Source: an uncultured Sphingomonas sp. (GTDB lineage Bacteria > Pseudomonadota > Alphaproteobacteria > Sphingomonadales > Sphingomonadaceae). From it: a stretch of DNA of 64,000 nt. The position numbers and the translations under genes were made by a program. The stretch is taken from assembly GCA_946482655.1 (NCBI GenBank), contig CAMLSA010000002.1:1-64000 (forward strand). Reading direction: 5' to 3'. The stretch's first letter is position 1; each line of letters opens with the position of its first letter. The notes below the pieces were generated by a model. That model ran no database searches. It was not told the DNA's origin and was given only the letters and a program-made list of their open reading frames with translations. Positions 19,001-27,014 of the stretch are shown here, in pieces.

Positions 19001-19912
19001 CTCGGCGCCGCCGAGGATGCCGTGCCCGATTGCGACGTCTGCATCGTTCAGCGCACTGCGCTGCCGTCGATCGCGGCGGTCGATGCGCTGGTGCGGCGGC
19101 TGGGCGGCATCGGCGCTGCGCTGGTCGTCGATGTCGACGATGCGTTCACGCTGATCGGGCCGGATCATCCCGAGCATGATCTCTATCGACCGCTCAACGC
19201 CGCACTCGATCGCGCGATCGCCGCCTCGGCCGAGACCTGGTTCTCGACCGCTGAGCTCGCCGATGCCTATGCCGCGTTCAGCACCCGCAGCGCGATCGTG
19301 CCCAACGCCATCGATCCACGTCTCTGGCGCGACTGGCGGCACCAGCGGCCGGCGCCCTTCTCGGGCGAGCGCGTCCGCATGGTCTATATGGGCACCCACA
19401 CCCACGGGCGCGACTTCGCCCTCATCCGGCCCGCGCTCGATCGGCTATACGCCGAGCGCGGCGATGCCTTCGATCTGACGGTGATCGGCATCGATCCCGA
19501 TCTCGCACCCGCGCCCTGGCTCCACCACCTCGCGCCGCCGGCGGATGCGGTCAGCTATCCGCGCTTCGTGCGCTGGCTGCGCGCGCAGGGGCCGTTCGAC
19601 CTGGGGCTGGCTCCGCTCGCCGACAATGCGTTCAACCGCTGCAAGTCCGACATTAAGGCGTTGGACTATGCGGCGCTCGCCATCCTTCCGCTGCTCGGCG
19701 ATGGGCCCGCCTATCGTGCGGACCCCCAACTCGCCCGTCATGCGTTGTTCGCACCGGCCGATGGCTGGCTCGATGCTCTGCGCGCGGTGCTCGACGATAG
19801 CGAAGCTGCCGCGCGGCGGGCCGTCGCGGCGCAGGCGCATGTCTGGGAGAAGCGCACCGTGGCTGCTGTGGCGCCGATGCTCGTCGACCGGCTCGAAGCG
19901 TTGCGGCGATAG
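16007..19912 (+). CDS. Giant glycosyltransferase: RgpF + EGR modules + GT2 + two GT-B domains
   Basis: A 1301-residue protein with no signal peptide or membrane helix. Residues 1-250 are an RgpF-like domain (rhamnan synthesis F), with NRGWDIGPL and IIGKLHTKKG. Residues about 290-365 carry two copies of the cluster module ending GAAEGR. Residues about 412-600 are a GT2 domain with VVMPAWNRSDR and LVVDDGSTDGT. Residues about 645-930 resemble the CgeB-type GT-B fold (AGVVLNDHWPSMRAFGILSN). Residues about 965-1300 are a second GT-B-like domain with VYMGTHTHGRDFAL. One polypeptide could thus add several sugars in order, probably including rhamnose supplied by the rfb genes. The GTG start overlaps the sulfotransferase stop as GTGA. 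Confidence 0.85.
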   Translation: MKAALVLHLFYPEVAVELIDRVAAIGAPVDVFVTHSVVLDDSVIAALDRLPRKAEIVPVANRGWDIGPLFELLPLLARRGYEIIGKLHTKKGGSGYAPEWRQLAYDGMIASPALVADIVQAFDDHDDLSLLGSKPLYKSVASHLFRNAELLSDLAPRLVAPAYPPADWGFFAGTFFWARRTLLEKVAALADFGETGTMSRERDGALGHAVERLFGLAPLALGGRIGLVEDGRIELIQAPGEPSHEPVMQTLVDRAGLGVGPVDAELAALIASHNPLIDYIRHGREDDALDPNPYFSSSWYNSIHADVHAAGMHPLHHYIHHGAAEGRSTGPLFDGLYYRKTYEDVVGDPLRHFLEVGAAEGRIAIPISRPLYETSDERPRRFYRHFDIAREEAFLRGLAALPEAAHRRADETLISVVMPAWNRSDRIAAAIRSVLAQSHANFELLVVDDGSTDGTAEIAAAFTSDARVKVIKSEHGGVSAARNLGLDAATGEIVAYLDSDNSWKSWFLDVMALFMTSEGLDTAYSGIALRDELNQLTGYRGDDYDWDACLAENYVDLNAFCHRRALVAEQGRFDTNLRRMVDWDLILRYTKGRAVGYAPFVGCEYHDAKSDRGRITVSEPAAFQALVRAKNRLDLPTGRDAHALAAELKLNVAIKIAAPEEEKAAWGDFHFAESLAAAIERLGHKARIDFRGQWFGHPVRSEDLVIVLRGLIPYEPRAGQMCFLWNISHPDQVAFDEYDRYSRVYAASASHAALFEHIVRPPVAPLLQATDPGRFHPPDSPAPGPEVVFVGNSRGVDREIVRWAIEAGRSPVIFGGGWEGRVPHELVQARNIDNRDLGALYASAGVVLNDHWPSMRAFGILSNRLFDVVGSGGRAVSDPVPSMASVFGDAVVQISGPSQLAAAVDHLLARPRGQAERLAADYVHAEHSFDARARTFIGDAFALLGLPAPFPAPPPDFDDRLAVHVIARHSVVGPQSSAYIRLVAPLTDETVAGRVRVTLGAAEDAVPDCDVCIVQRTALPSIAAVDALVRRLGGIGAALVVDVDDAFTLIGPDHPEHDLYRPLNAALDRAIAASAETWFSTAELADAYAAFSTRSAIVPNAIDPRLWRDWRHQRPAPFSGERVRMVYMGTHTHGRDFALIRPALDRLYAERGDAFDLTVIGIDPDLAPAPWLHHLAPPADAVSYPRFVRWLRAQGPFDLGLAPLADNAFNRCKSDIKALDYAALAILPLLGDGPAYRADPQLARHALFAPADGWLDALRAVLDDSEAAARRAVAAQAHVWEKRTVAAVAPMLVDRLEALRR

Positions 19913-19924
19913 GCGAGGTTGATG

Positions 19925-20911
19925 ATGAAGCGCGGTTTCTTCCTCCTGGCGGCGCTCCCGCTGCTGCTCGCGGCCGATGGCGGCCTGCCCGAGTTGGCCC
20001 TGCCGATCGCCTGCAAGCTCGGCCGGAGCTGCGCGATCCAGCATTATGTCGATGTCGACCCGTCTCCAGCCGCACGCGACCATCATTGCGGCGCGCGCAC
20101 CTATGACAAGCATGACGGGACCGATTTCCGGATCCGCAGCATGGTTCAGCAGCGTGCCGGCGTGCGCGTGCTCGCCGCGGCCGACGGCACGGTGCTCAAC
20201 AGGCGCGACGGGATGCCGGACGTGTCGGTAAGGGTTGCCGGGAAGGCTTCCGTCGCCGGCAAGGAATGCGGCAACGGCGTCGTGATCCGCCATGGCGGCG
20301 GCGTGCAGACCCAATATTGCCATCTCGCCCGGGGCAGCCTGCTCGTGAAGCCGGGGCAGGTGGTGAAGGCCGGCGCGCCGCTCGGCAATGTCGGTATGTC
20401 GGGGGATGCCGAATTCCCCCATCTCCATTTCATCATCCGGCAGCGGGGGCAGGCGGTCGATCCCTTCGCCGTGGGCGCGAAGCCCGGCCAATGCGATGGT
20501 GGGCGAAACATCTGGGCACGATCGGCAGGCCTTGCCCGTGCCTATCAGGCGGGTGAAGTGCTCGTCGCCGGCTTCGCGACCGGGCCGATGACGATGATGG
20601 CGGCCCAGGACCGGGGGGAGGATCAGCGGCCGAGGCCGTCGCGGGAAGCGCCCGCGCTGGTGGCCTTCGTCCAGTCGATCGGTCTGGAGGGCGGCGATGT
20701 CCAGCAACTGACCGTCACCGCCCCCGACGGTTCGATCCTGGCCGACAACCGGGCCGAGCCGCTCAACCGGAACAAGGCGCAGACGATCCTCTTCACGGGA
20801 AAGAAGCGCCGCGCCGCCGCCTGGCCGGCAGGGCGCTACGCGGCACGCTATCAGGTGCTGCGCGCCGGCAAGGCGGTGATCGATCATCGCTTCGCCATCG
20901 CTATCGACTGA
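19925..20911 (+). CDS. Secreted M23 (LytM-type) metallopeptidase
   Basis: A 328-residue exported protein with a short signal peptide (MKRGFFLLAALPLLLAADG). The zinc site of lysostaphin/LytM peptidases is present as His63-xxx-Asp67 in KHDGTDF and His166-Leu-His168 in PHLHFI, with His133 in YCHLARGS as the usual extra catalytic histidine. It probably cleaves or binds peptidoglycan in the periplasm. Two ATGs in tandem (19922 and 19925) follow GAGG; the second has better spacing. The gene sits between two glycosyltransferase genes on the same strand, which is unusual for a cell-wall enzyme; it may open the wall for passage of the surface polymer or simply be a neighbour. Confidence 0.87.
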   Translation: MKRGFFLLAALPLLLAADGGLPELALPIACKLGRSCAIQHYVDVDPSPAARDHHCGARTYDKHDGTDFRIRSMVQQRAGVRVLAAADGTVLNRRDGMPDVSVRVAGKASVAGKECGNGVVIRHGGGVQTQYCHLARGSLLVKPGQVVKAGAPLGNVGMSGDAEFPHLHFIIRQRGQAVDPFAVGAKPGQCDGGRNIWARSAGLARAYQAGEVLVAGFATGPMTMMAAQDRGEDQRPRPSREAPALVAFVQSIGLEGGDVQQLTVTAPDGSILADNRAEPLNRNKAQTILFTGKKRRAAAWPAGRYAARYQVLRAGKAVIDHRFAIAID

Positions 20912-20977
20912 AGCCGGCACCCTCTGGTCAAAAGGACCAATCCGCCCTAGCGGGGAAGCGCAAGCGAAAGGGCGTCG

Positions 20978-22255
20978 ATGAGCAGGCGGATATTATTCGT
21001 CCATCAGAATTTTCCGGGCCAGTTTCCCCATATCGCCGACGCCCTGATGGCCCGCGGCGACAAGGTGGCCGCGATCGGCGGCAAGACCGCCAAGGAACGC
21101 GCCGGCGTGACGCTGATCCGCTGGGCCAACCAGCGGGGTACGACGCCCGGCATATTCGATCCCGCGACCCGCGCCGAGGCGGATCTCATCCGCGCCCGCG
21201 CGGCGGCGGCGGCGGCGGTCGAGCTGCGCAAGAAGGGGTTCGTTCCCGATCTCATCATCGGCCATCCCGGCTGGGGCGAAACGCTGCACATGAAGGACAT
21301 CTTCCCCGAGGCGCGGCTGATCCTGTTCGGCGAATTCTACTATCGCCAGTTCGGCGGGGACGTGAACTTCGATCGCGAGTTCGAGACGCCGAGCCTCGAA
21401 GGCGCGATGCGGACCAACGGCAAGAACGCGACCCAGTCGCTCGCCTATACGATGGCCGATCGGATCGTCAGCCCGACCCTGTTCCAGGCATCCACCTTTC
21501 CGCCGGTATTCCGGGAACGGATCAAGATACTCCATGAGGGCATAGACCTGTCGCGGGCGCGGGCGAACCCGCAAGCGAAGGTGACGCTCGCCGATGGCCG
21601 GGTGCTCGATCGCTCGACTCCGGTGATCACCTTCATCAACCGCAATTTCGAACGGCTGCGCGGCTTCCATATCTTCATGCGCGCCTTGCCCGCCTTTCTC
21701 GATGCGGTCCCCGAGGCACAGGTGATCGCGATCGGCGCGGACGGGACCGGCTATGGCGGCGCCCGCAAGGACGGCAAGACGTGGCGCCAGGCGATGTATG
21801 ACGAGCTGGGCGCGCGGCTCGATCGCCAGCGTGTCCACTTCGTCGGCCATGTCGATCATGCCCGGATGATCGACATCCTCTCGATCGGCGCGGCGCATGT
21901 CTATTATACCTATCCTTTCACCCTATCCTGGTCGCTGGTCGAGGCGATGGCTTGCGAATGCCTGATACTGGCTTCGGATACCGCGCCGGTGCGGGATGCG
22001 ATCAGACCCGAGGAGAATGGCGTGCTGCTCGATTTCTTCGACGTGGATGCGCTGTCGCGCGCGATGATCGACGCGGTGCGCAACCCGGAACGCTATAGGG
22101 AGATGCGCAGGCGCGCACGCGCCGCCGCCCTGTCGCATTTCGATCGTGAGACAGTCGGCGTGCCGGGCTGGCTTGCCATGATCGACGAGGTTCTGGCGAG
22201 GGACGGATCGGAAATTGGTCGGCGCGCGGAGCTTCTGGGGGGAATCATTCGATGA
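20978..22255 (+). CDS. GT4-type glycosyltransferase
   Basis: A 425-residue retaining GT-B glycosyltransferase. The N-terminal domain begins RILFVHQNFPGQFPHIADAL; the C-terminal nucleotide-sugar domain has INRNFERLRGFHIFM, VHFVGHVDHARM and the acceptor/donor segment PFTLSWSLVEAMACECLILASD, which carries the family's E-x7-E-like region. The sugar transferred is not predictable. The stop overlaps the next methyltransferase start as ATGA. The start at 20978 is preceded only weakly by a purine-rich AAGGGCG. Confidence 0.88.
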   Translation: MSRRILFVHQNFPGQFPHIADALMARGDKVAAIGGKTAKERAGVTLIRWANQRGTTPGIFDPATRAEADLIRARAAAAAAVELRKKGFVPDLIIGHPGWGETLHMKDIFPEARLILFGEFYYRQFGGDVNFDREFETPSLEGAMRTNGKNATQSLAYTMADRIVSPTLFQASTFPPVFRERIKILHEGIDLSRARANPQAKVTLADGRVLDRSTPVITFINRNFERLRGFHIFMRALPAFLDAVPEAQVIAIGADGTGYGGARKDGKTWRQAMYDELGARLDRQRVHFVGHVDHARMIDILSIGAAHVYYTYPFTLSWSLVEAMACECLILASDTAPVRDAIRPEENGVLLDFFDVDALSRAMIDAVRNPERYREMRRRARAAALSHFDRETVGVPGWLAMIDEVLARDGSEIGRRAELLGGIIR

Positions 22256-22884
22256 GCAATTCGGTTACATCGCCCCCGCTGCCGAAACAGGTCCTTCATG
22301 TCGGCTGCGGCAGCGCGACAATAGAGAGGATGACGTCCGGGTTCCGGCAGGGCTGGAAGGAGATACGGTTCGACATCAATCCGAGCGTGAATCCGGATCT
22401 GGTGGGCACCATAACCGACATGGCAGCCGTCACGGACGAGAGCGTGGACGCCGTCTATTCGTCTCACAACGTCGAGCATGTCTATTCCTATCAGGTCGCC
22501 AGCGTGCTGAAGGAATTCAGGCGGGTCCTCAAGTCCGACGGGTTTCTGGTGGTAACCTGCCCGGATATCCAATCGGTGGCGAAACAGGTGGCCGAAGGCA
22601 GGCTGACCGATCCGCTCTACATCTCCCCGGCGGGGCCGATCACCGCGCTCGACATCATCTACGGCCATGCCGCCTCGCTCACCAAGGGCGAGGAATATAT
22701 GGCGCATCGCACCGCCTTCACGGCAGAGACGTTGACCACGGAACTGCGCGGGGCCGGCTTCGGCACGATCGGCATGCGGCGGCGCGAGCGAGCTTGGGAT
22801 CTCTGGGCGATCGCCACCAAGCGGACGGTCGACCAGGCCATGATGCGGCAACTCATGGCGGATTATCTTCCGCCCAAGGCATGA
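22252..22884 (+). CDS. Class I SAM-dependent methyltransferase, small
   Basis: A 210-residue methyltransferase. VLHVGCGSATIERM is the SAM glycine loop, DESVDAVYSSHNVEHVYSY the catalytic-face strand and LKSDGFLVVTCPD the next strand, as in methyltransferase type 11 proteins. It is translationally coupled to the GT4 gene by an ATGA overlap, so it probably modifies the sugar chain that enzyme builds. It is the last gene of the plus-strand block that begins at 14823; a 390-base gap follows. Confidence 0.85.
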   Translation: MSNSVTSPPLPKQVLHVGCGSATIERMTSGFRQGWKEIRFDINPSVNPDLVGTITDMAAVTDESVDAVYSSHNVEHVYSYQVASVLKEFRRVLKSDGFLVVTCPDIQSVAKQVAEGRLTDPLYISPAGPITALDIIYGHAASLTKGEEYMAHRTAFTAETLTTELRGAGFGTIGMRRRERAWDLWAIATKRTVDQAMMRQLMADYLPPKA

Positions 22885-23062
22885 TGTCCCGACAAGCACG
22901 ACGGGCAACCGGGTGGATAGGGAAGGCGTCGATCGATAGCCCGAGTTCGATAAAGGTGCATCGGCGGTCCGCGCCGAAGCCGGTCCGACATAAGCATATG
23001 CGGCAACAATTTTAGGCGAGATCGGACCTCCGGGATGGACCGGTACTCGATCGCCTTCCTCG

Positions 23063-23113
23063 ATGACTACCCTCATCAACAGCAATTACGAGCGTTGTAT
23101 CGAAACCGTATAG
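23063..23113 (+). pseudogene. Possible GT2 N-terminal fragment
   Basis: An ATG at 23063 opens a 16-residue frame reading MTTLINSNYERCIETV before a TAG. The pattern resembles the first strand and NxNxxRxIxETV turn of family 2 glycosyltransferases (compare the GT2 domain at about 17243 in this window). Nothing downstream continues the family. It may be the scar of a deleted glycosyltransferase gene at this boundary, or chance. Confidence 0.25.
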
Positions 23114-23222
23114 AAGGCCGGTACCGGGAATGGAACGGCTGGCCGTGCACCCGTGATGTGTGTGAACCATGAACATCGCAGGCCGCTGCGGATATGGTGG
23201 CGAGCATAAGTCCCGAAAGGAA

Positions 23223-23251
23223 AAGGGGGGCCGATTGGATCGGCCCCCCTT
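23223..23251 (-). terminator. Intrinsic terminator of the RTX gene
   Basis: AAGGGGGGCCGAT pairs perfectly with ATCGGCCCCCCTT around a TGG loop (13-bp stem). Read on the minus strand the stem follows the RTX stop codon by about 25 bases and is followed by TTTTCCTTTC. This is the clearest rho-independent terminator in the window and fits a highly expressed gene. Confidence 0.88.
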
Positions 23252-23274
23252 CTTTGGTCTGAGACCTGTTGCTG

Positions 23275-24441
23275 TTAGGCGTTGACGAAGCGGCCGTTCG
23301 GCGCGTCCGGATCGAAGAAGGCATCGGCATCGATACCATCAAGCTTGATCGCGCTGTTGAGCTGCGTGCCAGCCGCACCGGTGTCGTCGTAGAACAGGTA
23401 GGTGTCGGCACCGACCTGGATCGCATAGACAACCGTGTCGACATTGCCGCCGGCGTCGTACAGCCCCTGGGCATAGCTCTCAGCAGCCCCGAACTCCGTG
23501 AACGTCACGCCCGAAGCCTGGAAGGCAATATCGGTGAGCGTGAGATCGATATCGAGCTTGTCACCCGAAGCGAAGTCAGTGATGACATCGACCAGGCCGA
23601 AAGTGTCTTCCTCGGGATCGGTCTCATAGGCTGCATCGCCATCAGCGAACTGGAACACGTCGGCACCAGCACCGCCCGACAGCAGATCGATGTCGGCGCC
23701 ACCAACGACGGTGTCGTCGCCGAGGTCACCCTGAACGATGTCATTGCCATCGCCACCGCTGACGCTGTCATCGTCCTGACCGCCGCGGACACTGTCATTG
23801 TCCAGGCCGCCATCGATCACGTCTTCGCCCTTGTTGCCGTTGACGGTGTCCTTGCCATCGCCGCCAGTGATCGTATCGTCATCGCCGCCGCCGTTGACGC
23901 GGTCGTTTCCGGCGTCACCATCGAGGGTGTCCTCGCCGGCATTGCCCTGGATGTAATCGTTGCCGCCTTCGCCGTCGATGTTGTCGCCCTCGTCCGTCGA
24001 CGGATCACCGGTCAGCCCAAAACCATAAATATGATCGTTGCCCGCGCCGCCGGTGATGACGTCGCCGTCGTCACCGCCGAAGATGTTGTCATCGCCGGCG
24101 CCGCCCGTCAGGGTGTCCTCTCCGGCGAGGCCGTAGGCATAATCGCCATCGGTGCCGAAATCATCGAAAGCGGCGGCAGCATCGTCTCCCGAGGTGCCGA
24201 CGATCAGGTGCGAGTCCGAACCCGAGTTGAACGAGCTCGTGAAGTTGAGGTCAGCATCGAGAAGCGCGCTCTGCGCGAAGGTCAACGACTTGCCGCCCGA
24301 GCTGAGAGTGGTAGTGGTGGCGTTCTCGGTAACCGTGACGTTCGCCGGGGTCGCCGACGTGCTCGAGAAAATCAATGTGTCATCGCTCGTGAAGCCGGTG
24401 GCATCAGCCTGCGACATCGTCTCAAAAGTATAAGTGGCCAT
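23275..24441 (-). CDS. RTX-repeat calcium-binding protein, putative type I secretion substrate
   Basis: A 388-residue acidic protein. Residues about 104-262 are glycine- and aspartate-rich nonapeptide repeats (GGAGDD, GGDDGD, GGAGND, GGDGND and so on), which fold as a calcium-loaded parallel beta-roll. The first 100 residues are Ser/Thr-rich without cysteine and without a Sec signal. The C-terminal 110 residues (VDVITDFASGDKLDIDL onward) are the kind of tail recognised by type I secretion systems. The start at 24441 has GGAGG seven bases upstream; an upstream extension has no such site. A strong terminator follows. A complete HlyD/ABC/TolC set lies just upstream on the same strand, so it is the probable substrate, perhaps an S-layer-like or adhesive surface protein. 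Confidence 0.88.
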   Translation of the reverse strand: MATYTFETMSQADATGFTSDDTLIFSSTSATPANVTVTENATTTTLSSGGKSLTFAQSALLDADLNFTSSFNSGSDSHLIVGTSGDDAAAAFDDFGTDGDYAYGLAGEDTLTGGAGDDNIFGGDDGDVITGGAGNDHIYGFGLTGDPSTDEGDNIDGEGGNDYIQGNAGEDTLDGDAGNDRVNGGGDDDTITGGDGKDTVNGNKGEDVIDGGLDNDSVRGGQDDDSVSGGDGNDIVQGDLGDDTVVGGADIDLLSGGAGADVFQFADGDAAYETDPEEDTFGLVDVITDFASGDKLDIDLTLTDIAFQASGVTFTEFGAAESYAQGLYDAGGNVDTVVYAIQVGADTYLFYDDTGAAGTQLNSAIKLDGIDADAFFDPDAPNGRFVNA

Positions 24442-24828
24442 TAGTAACCTCCAGTTGAACCTTAACCCGGGCAAGCAGCGTGCCACCTCCCGTTTATCAC
24501 GAGCGGGAAGCGCCCCTTGCCGCTCGTGAACCGATCCCCCGTGGCATGGTTCAACGAGCAAGCCCAGTACGTTGCTTAGCCAAGCTTTCTCAACCGCGCA
24601 ACAGGCAAAAAGCGCAGGGCAATAACGTCGCCGAGCAATTTATCGCATCTGTTGCGCCGAGGCTATAGCTACCAACTCTCCTTCATTCCGGTGAAAATGT
24701 TGGAAAAGCGATGTCGGGGCGCTGGATTGTGCGCAATCCATTCTCTGTATTGGCGGCGGGGTTCCAAGATCAGGAAATTGTACTTGGCGCACTATTCACG
24801 CTGCAATTCGCCATCCACTTGGGGGTGG
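24442..24828. other. Intergenic region, 387 bp, upstream of the RTX gene
   Basis: The gap separates the sulfotransferase stop from the RTX start on the minus strand and should carry the RTX promoter. Its middle part (about 24590-24800) is less GC-rich than the neighbours. Open frames on both strands give no recognisable product. I see no repeat or clear hairpin, so whether the RTX gene is also read through from the secretion operon cannot be told. Confidence 0.5.
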
Positions 24829-25614
24829 TCATACGCTTGCACAACGGCCCCAGCTTCGGGCCCAGTCTGAAGGATCAATGCCCGTCAGTTCAGAAAACCG
24901 GGCTAGATCAGGTGCATAGAGTTCCGCCAGAAGGGCAATATCGACCGGATCGAGCTCCGATCCGTAATCCCGCTCCAGGGCAACATACACCATTTTGGCA
25001 CTAATTTCCGCCGGCTCCGGCTGATCGAGGAAGGCGCAGATCTGCTGCAGCGCCGCCCGGGGCCGGTCGCGCAGCAATTCGGATTGCAGGAAGAGGCATT
25101 GCCGACGCGGAAACAGCGTCAGCAGATGCGCGACCTGCCTGCCGTAAAACCCGCGCTCGACGTAGCTGTAGACGCGATGATGCCCCGGCGCCCGGAGGTC
25201 ACCGGGATCGAGCCGCGCCCGGCCTTCGCGGATGCACCACCGGAAGGGCTCGGTTTCCTTGCCCTTGGCGAATTCCATCTTCCAGTGCGACCAGGCGCGC
25301 TCGACAGGATCGCGGAACAGCAGGATCAGCTTCATCGCAGGGTTGTAAGCTGCGATCCGCTCGAGGCAGTTGGGCCAATACAGGTAGATCGGCGTGGCTT
25401 CGCCCCACAGCCGGCCGTCATCGACGAACAGCTCGTGATAGCGGCCATAGTCGGGGCGGGCCCAGTCGACCCGCTCCTCATCGTCGAAGAAATGCGCTTC
25501 CTTGACGTCGGGAAGCTGCAGCCCCGGCATGCCACGGAGATACTCGAACAGGGCGGAGGTGCCGCCCTTCTGGACGCCCGCGACGAGAAAATCGACCTTG
25601 CGCTCCGGCCTCAT
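24829..25614 (-). CDS. Sulfotransferase (PAPS-dependent)
   Basis: A 261-residue sulfotransferase. The 5'-phosphosulfate-binding loop is VAGVQKGGTSALFEYL (residues 11-26); the 3'-phosphate motif is LILLFRDPVERAWSHW with its conserved Arg and Ser. This matches heparan-sulfate-type and bacterial sulfotransferases. The start at 25614 overlaps the TGA of the HlyD gene as ATGA, so it is translationally coupled to the type I secretion genes. The out-of-frame longer reading upstream is antisense-like and not coding. A sulfotransferase in a secretion operon suggests that the secreted RTX protein, its glycan or the surface polymer is sulfated. Confidence 0.88.
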   Translation of the reverse strand: MRPERKVDFLVAGVQKGGTSALFEYLRGMPGLQLPDVKEAHFFDDEERVDWARPDYGRYHELFVDDGRLWGEATPIYLYWPNCLERIAAYNPAMKLILLFRDPVERAWSHWKMEFAKGKETEPFRWCIREGRARLDPGDLRAPGHHRVYSYVERGFYGRQVAHLLTLFPRRQCLFLQSELLRDRPRAALQQICAFLDQPEPAEISAKMVYVALERDYGSELDPVDIALLAELYAPDLARFSELTGIDPSDWARSWGRCASV

Positions 25615-27014
25615 TTCTCGCGCATGGAATCGTCTATCGCGTCGCGGAAGGGCTGGAGCAGATAGGTCATGATCGAGCGCGAGCCAGTCACGATCGCGAC
25701 GTTCGCCTGCATGCCGGGGGTCAGCTTGACGTCCGGGCCGGCCTTCGCGAGATCGGCCGGCGTGACGGTGACCTCGGCGGTGAAATAGGATGCTCCGGTC
25801 TTTTCGTTGACCTTGGCGTCGGCCGAAACCAGCGTGACGCGCCCGTCGATCGGCGGCGTGCTGTGCGTGCTGTACGCCGTCAGCGTCACCCGCGCCGGCA
25901 TGCCGACCTTCACGTCGGCGATGTCCTGCGGGGCAATCTCCGCCGCGACAATCAGCTTGGCGTTGGCGGGGACGATCTGCATCAGCTGCTGCCCCTGGGT
26001 GGCGACGCCGCCCTCGGTGAACTGGCTGAGATTGAAGACATATCCCGTGACCGGCGCACGGATCTCGGTTTGCGTGAGCTGGGCGAGCGTCGCCCGCAGC
26101 CGGGGCTCGCTCTCGGCGAGCTGGTCCTGGGCGGTGCGGATTCCGTCGGCGACCTCGGTCTGGTGCTTGGTCCGAAGCTGGGCGATCTGGAGCTGGATCT
26201 CGCCGATCGACTGGCGCGCGCGGGCCATTTCGGCGGTCATCGATCCGCGCTGCCCGCGGATGTTCACCGCGTTGCGCTCGAGCGCCAGCCGCCGGGTCTC
26301 GGGGGCATAGCCCTGCCGGCTGAGCTCGCGGACGTCCCTGAGCTCCTGCTGGACCAGATCGCGCTGATCGTCGATCGCCTGCGCCTGAACGCGCAGCCCG
26401 GAAAGCTGGGTGGCGAGCTGCTGCGCCTGCGAGCGGAGAACCTGCTCCTGGCTTCTGTACAGCAGCATCCGGGTCTGGAACAGGCCGCGCTGGGTCTCCA
26501 TCAGCGTCGCGACCTTCGGGTCGGCGGCGCGGCTGGTCAGTTCGGGCGGGAAGACGACATCGGCAGCGCTGCTCGCCTCGGCCTGGAAGCGGGCGATGTT
26601 GGCGCGGGCGCTGTCGACATTGTTCTGGTAGACGTCGACCACCGCCTTGCTCTGGGTATCGTCGAAGCGGATCAGCACCTGGCCCTTGTTCACCCGCTGC
26701 CCTTCGCGGACCAGGATCTGGCGGACGATGCCGCCTTCCAGCCGTCTGATATCCTTGCTGTTGTTCTCGACCCTGACGACGCCCATGGCGAGCACCGCGC
26801 CGGAAATCGACAGGAAGGCCCAGAGCAGCAAGGTCAGGATCAGCAGGCCGACGACGATGGAGCCGCCGATGATCGGGCCGCGCAGCGACCGGCGCAGTTC
26901 GGTGTCGTCGGCGGCGGGGCCGGCGACATAGGCGGCGGCGGCTTCGTCGCTGTCGGGATCGATCGCAGGCTCGGTGCGCGTCAGGAGGCGCCGGAAATCG
27001 GGAAGCAGGTTCAC
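25611..27014 (-). CDS. Type I secretion periplasmic adaptor (HlyD/PrtE family)
   Basis: A 467-residue membrane-fusion protein. It has a cytoplasmic N-terminus of about 50 residues, one transmembrane helix (IIGGSIVVGLLILTLLLWAF, about 48-67), a biotinyl-lipoyl-like half motif (GGIVRQILVREGQRVNKGQVL), a long coiled-coil hairpin region and a C-terminal beta-barrel with ADVKVGMPARVTLTAY. It bridges the inner-membrane ABC protein and the TolC channel. It overlaps the ABC gene before it and the sulfotransferase gene after it by four bases each, making a tight operon. Confidence 0.93.
   Translation of the reverse strand: MNLLPDFRRLLTRTEPAIDPDSDEAAAAYVAGPAADDTELRRSLRGPIIGGSIVVGLLILTLLLWAFLSISGAVLAMGVVRVENNSKDIRRLEGGIVRQILVREGQRVNKGQVLIRFDDTQSKAVVDVYQNNVDSARANIARFQAEASSAADVVFPPELTSRAADPKVATLMETQRGLFQTRMLLYRSQEQVLRSQAQQLATQLSGLRVQAQAIDDQRDLVQQELRDVRELSRQGYAPETRRLALERNAVNIRGQRGSMTAEMARARQSIGEIQLQIAQLRTKHQTEVADGIRTAQDQLAESEPRLRATLAQLTQTEIRAPVTGYVFNLSQFTEGGVATQGQQLMQIVPANAKLIVAAEIAPQDIADVKVGMPARVTLTAYSTHSTPPIDGRVTLVSADAKVNEKTGASYFTAEVTVTPADLAKAGPDVKLTPGMQANVAIVTGSRSIMTYLLQPFRDAIDDSMREK

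Larger units (their letters stand above)
22885..23274. other. Intergenic region, 390 bp, convergent gene ends
   Basis: This gap lies between the end of the small methyltransferase and the end of the RTX gene on the other strand. It holds a possible glycosyltransferase start fragment at 23063-23113 and the strong RTX terminator at 23223-23251. Nothing else is supported. Confidence 0.55.

Noticed and set aside
16775..19405. 876-residue open frame on the minus strand
   Set aside because: Antisense to the giant glycosyltransferase, whose domains and motifs are clear; the minus-strand translation has no motif and a biased composition.
23700..24130. Tandem repeats that might suggest a CRISPR array
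   Set aside because: They are degenerate nine-residue RTX codon repeats without constant spacer-repeat structure; no cas gene is present.
23269..24444. 391-residue frame on the plus strand rich in Val, Ile and Ala
   Set aside because: It mirrors the repeats of the RTX gene; the periodic composition comes from the Gly-Asp repeats read on the other strand.
24711..25004. 97-residue plus-strand frame upstream of the RTX gene
   Set aside because: It runs antisense into the sulfotransferase end and has no recognisable sequence.
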